From Bacteroidota bacterium (GTDB lineage Bacteria > Bacteroidota > Ignavibacteria > Ignavibacteriales > Melioribacteraceae): 23,290 nucleotides of DNA. Under the pieces are notes generated by a model that did no database searches, was not told where the DNA came from, and was given only the letters and a program-made list of their open reading frames with translations. The translations under genes were made by a program, and so were the position numbers. This document shows positions 22,751-23,290 of this stretch, one piece after another (position 1 is the stretch's first letter; the number at the start of each line of letters is the position of its first letter). The stretch is taken from the NCBI GenBank assembly GCA_023447335.1, contig JAEXOD010000038.1, positions 1 through 23,290 on the forward strand, written 5' to 3'.

Positions 22751-23185
22751 TTATAATTCTCCTATATCCTCGTTCCATAGTTTAGGATTTTTTTCGATAA
22801 ACTCTTTCATTAAATTTTTACATTCGTCTAAATCCATATTAATAACTTCAACACCGTGTTCTTCCATAAATTCTTTTGAACCGGGGAAAGTTTCAGATTC
22901 ACCCGCATATACTTTTTTAATTCCAAACTGAACTATTGCACCGCCGCATAAATAACAAGGCATTAAAGTAGAATATAATATGGTATCTTTATAAGTACCT
23001 ATTCTTCCGGCGTTTTGTAAACAATCAATTTCAGCATGAATTATAGGATCGTCTTTTTGAACTCTCCTATTATGGCCTCGTCCTATAATCTCTCCGTCTT
23101 TTACAAGTACGCTACCAATTGGTATACCACCTTCTTGTAAGCCTAACTTCGCTTCGTCAATAGCTGCTTTCATAAATTCGTCCAT
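22751..23185 (-). CDS. Cytosine/nucleoside deaminase, yeast Fcy1-like
   Basis: The 144-residue protein belongs to the cytidine-deaminase superfamily. The zinc site is His50-Ala-Glu52 (IIHAEID, catalytic Glu52) plus PCYLC (Cys77, Cys80). Outside the metal site it closely follows what I recall of yeast cytosine deaminase Fcy1: EGGIPIGSVLV, GRGHNRRVQKDD, NAGRIGTYKDTILYSTL, GAIVQFGIKKV, FMEEHGVEV, and a C-terminal WNEDIGEL. In Fcy1 the Asp of that tail contacts the base. It probably deaminates a free base such as cytosine. I start it at ATG 23185, with GAGG 5-8 nt upstream. An in-frame extension to 23251 collides with the end of another gene (23200) and is rejected. Confidence 0.88.
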   Translation of the reverse strand: MDEFMKAAIDEAKLGLQEGGIPIGSVLVKDGEIIGRGHNRRVQKDDPIIHAEIDCLQNAGRIGTYKDTILYSTLMPCYLCGGAIVQFGIKKVYAGESETFPGSKEFMEEHGVEVINMDLDECKNLMKEFIEKNPKLWNEDIGEL

Positions 23186-23199
23186 TTTTTCCTCGCTAA

Positions 23200-23290
23200 T
23201 TAATATGGATAAAAGATGTATAATAATAACGATAACCCTGCCAAAACCCACATCCCCGCATTAATCTTTTTAATTTTGCCTGTAAATATA
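23200..23290 (-). CDS. C-terminus of a probable membrane protein (5' partial)
   Basis: Reading the minus strand in from the right edge, a frame of 29 codons ends at TAA (23200-23202). It translates as a basic stretch IFTGKIKKINAGM, then a hydrophobic segment WVLAGLSLLLYIFYPY. This looks like the last transmembrane helix of a membrane protein rather than noise. It stops 14 nt before the deaminase ATG, the spacing seen elsewhere in this operon. The family cannot be named from so little. The gene would be the upstream member of the deaminase-OsmC-YhhQ unit. Confidence 0.5.
   Translation of the reverse strand, partial: IFTGKIKKINAGMWVLAGLSLLLYIFYPY

Noticed and set aside
23186..23251. N-terminal hydrophobic extension (signal anchor) of the deaminase
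   Set aside because: It overlaps the end of a different, more plausible reading frame. ATG 23185 has a GAGG site and gives the normal family length.
1..23290. Phage defence, toxin-antitoxin, CRISPR-Cas or mobile element system
   Set aside because: No nuclease, transposase, integrase, Cas, toxin or antitoxin domain was recognised in any gene, and no terminal repeats or tRNA attachment sites were seen.

Overview
The window looks like chromosomal DNA from an AT-rich member of the Bacteroidota/Chlorobi/Ignavibacteria group. The best clue is the gene cut by the left edge. It ends in a type IX secretion C-terminal sorting domain with the NYPNPFNP signature, a form I associate most with Ignavibacteria. 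AT-biased codon use, a fused CrtYcd-type lycopene cyclase, a BtuB-like TonB receptor and DUF6132 agree with this. Several candidate promoters share one architecture, TTG-N20-TAnnTT, sometimes extended to the TAnnTTTG seen in Bacteroidetes. I see no rRNA, tRNA, CRISPR array, insertion sequence, phage or integrase gene. Most of this is ordinary core and metabolic genome.

Layout. 1-777: tail of a secreted T9SS cargo protein. 1.2-3.6 kb (minus strand): a six-repeat TPR protein, a DUF2203 protein with an 18-bp palindrome in its promoter region, and a redox operon (DUF6132 membrane protein, DUF1858 protein, TlpA/ResA-like thioredoxin). 3.7-6.2 kb (plus): an unrecognised protein with an internal duplication, a HAD hydrolase and an NAD-type SDR epimerase-like protein. 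6.3-8.3 kb (plus): a thioredoxin-fold protein with a non-standard active site, a TrxB whose NADPH-phosphate-binding arginines are replaced, and a nitroreductase. 8.3-8.8 kb: a gene-free stretch with hairpins, leading into the TonB-dependent receptor (8.8-10.7 kb). 10.7-15.5 kb (minus): a secreted CBM9-like protein, rpsT, an ABC-2 exporter pair, aat (leucyl/phenylalanyl-tRNA-protein transferase) and a CBS-pair protein.

15.6-20.6 kb (plus) is a compact carotenoid operon: crtI, crtB, an uncharacterised exported protein, a CrtYcd-type lycopene cyclase and a CrtD-like desaturase. Every junction overlaps or is 1 nt apart. A SAM-dependent methyltransferase follows from its own candidate promoter. 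The operon can plausibly carry geranylgeranyl diphosphate to lycopene and then to a cyclised and further desaturated C40 carotenoid. No hydratase (CruF/CrtC), hydroxylase (CrtZ) or glycosyltransferase is in the window.

21.6-23.3 kb (minus) is a second compact operon: the tail of a membrane protein cut by the right edge, a yeast-Fcy1-like cytosine deaminase, an OsmC-family protein and a YhhQ-type queuosine-precursor transporter. Convergent gene pairs are separated by clear bidirectional terminators. The observations most worth following are the non-canonical thioredoxin/thioredoxin reductase pair, the internally duplicated unknown protein, the exported protein inside the crt operon and the palindrome upstream of the DUF2203 gene.
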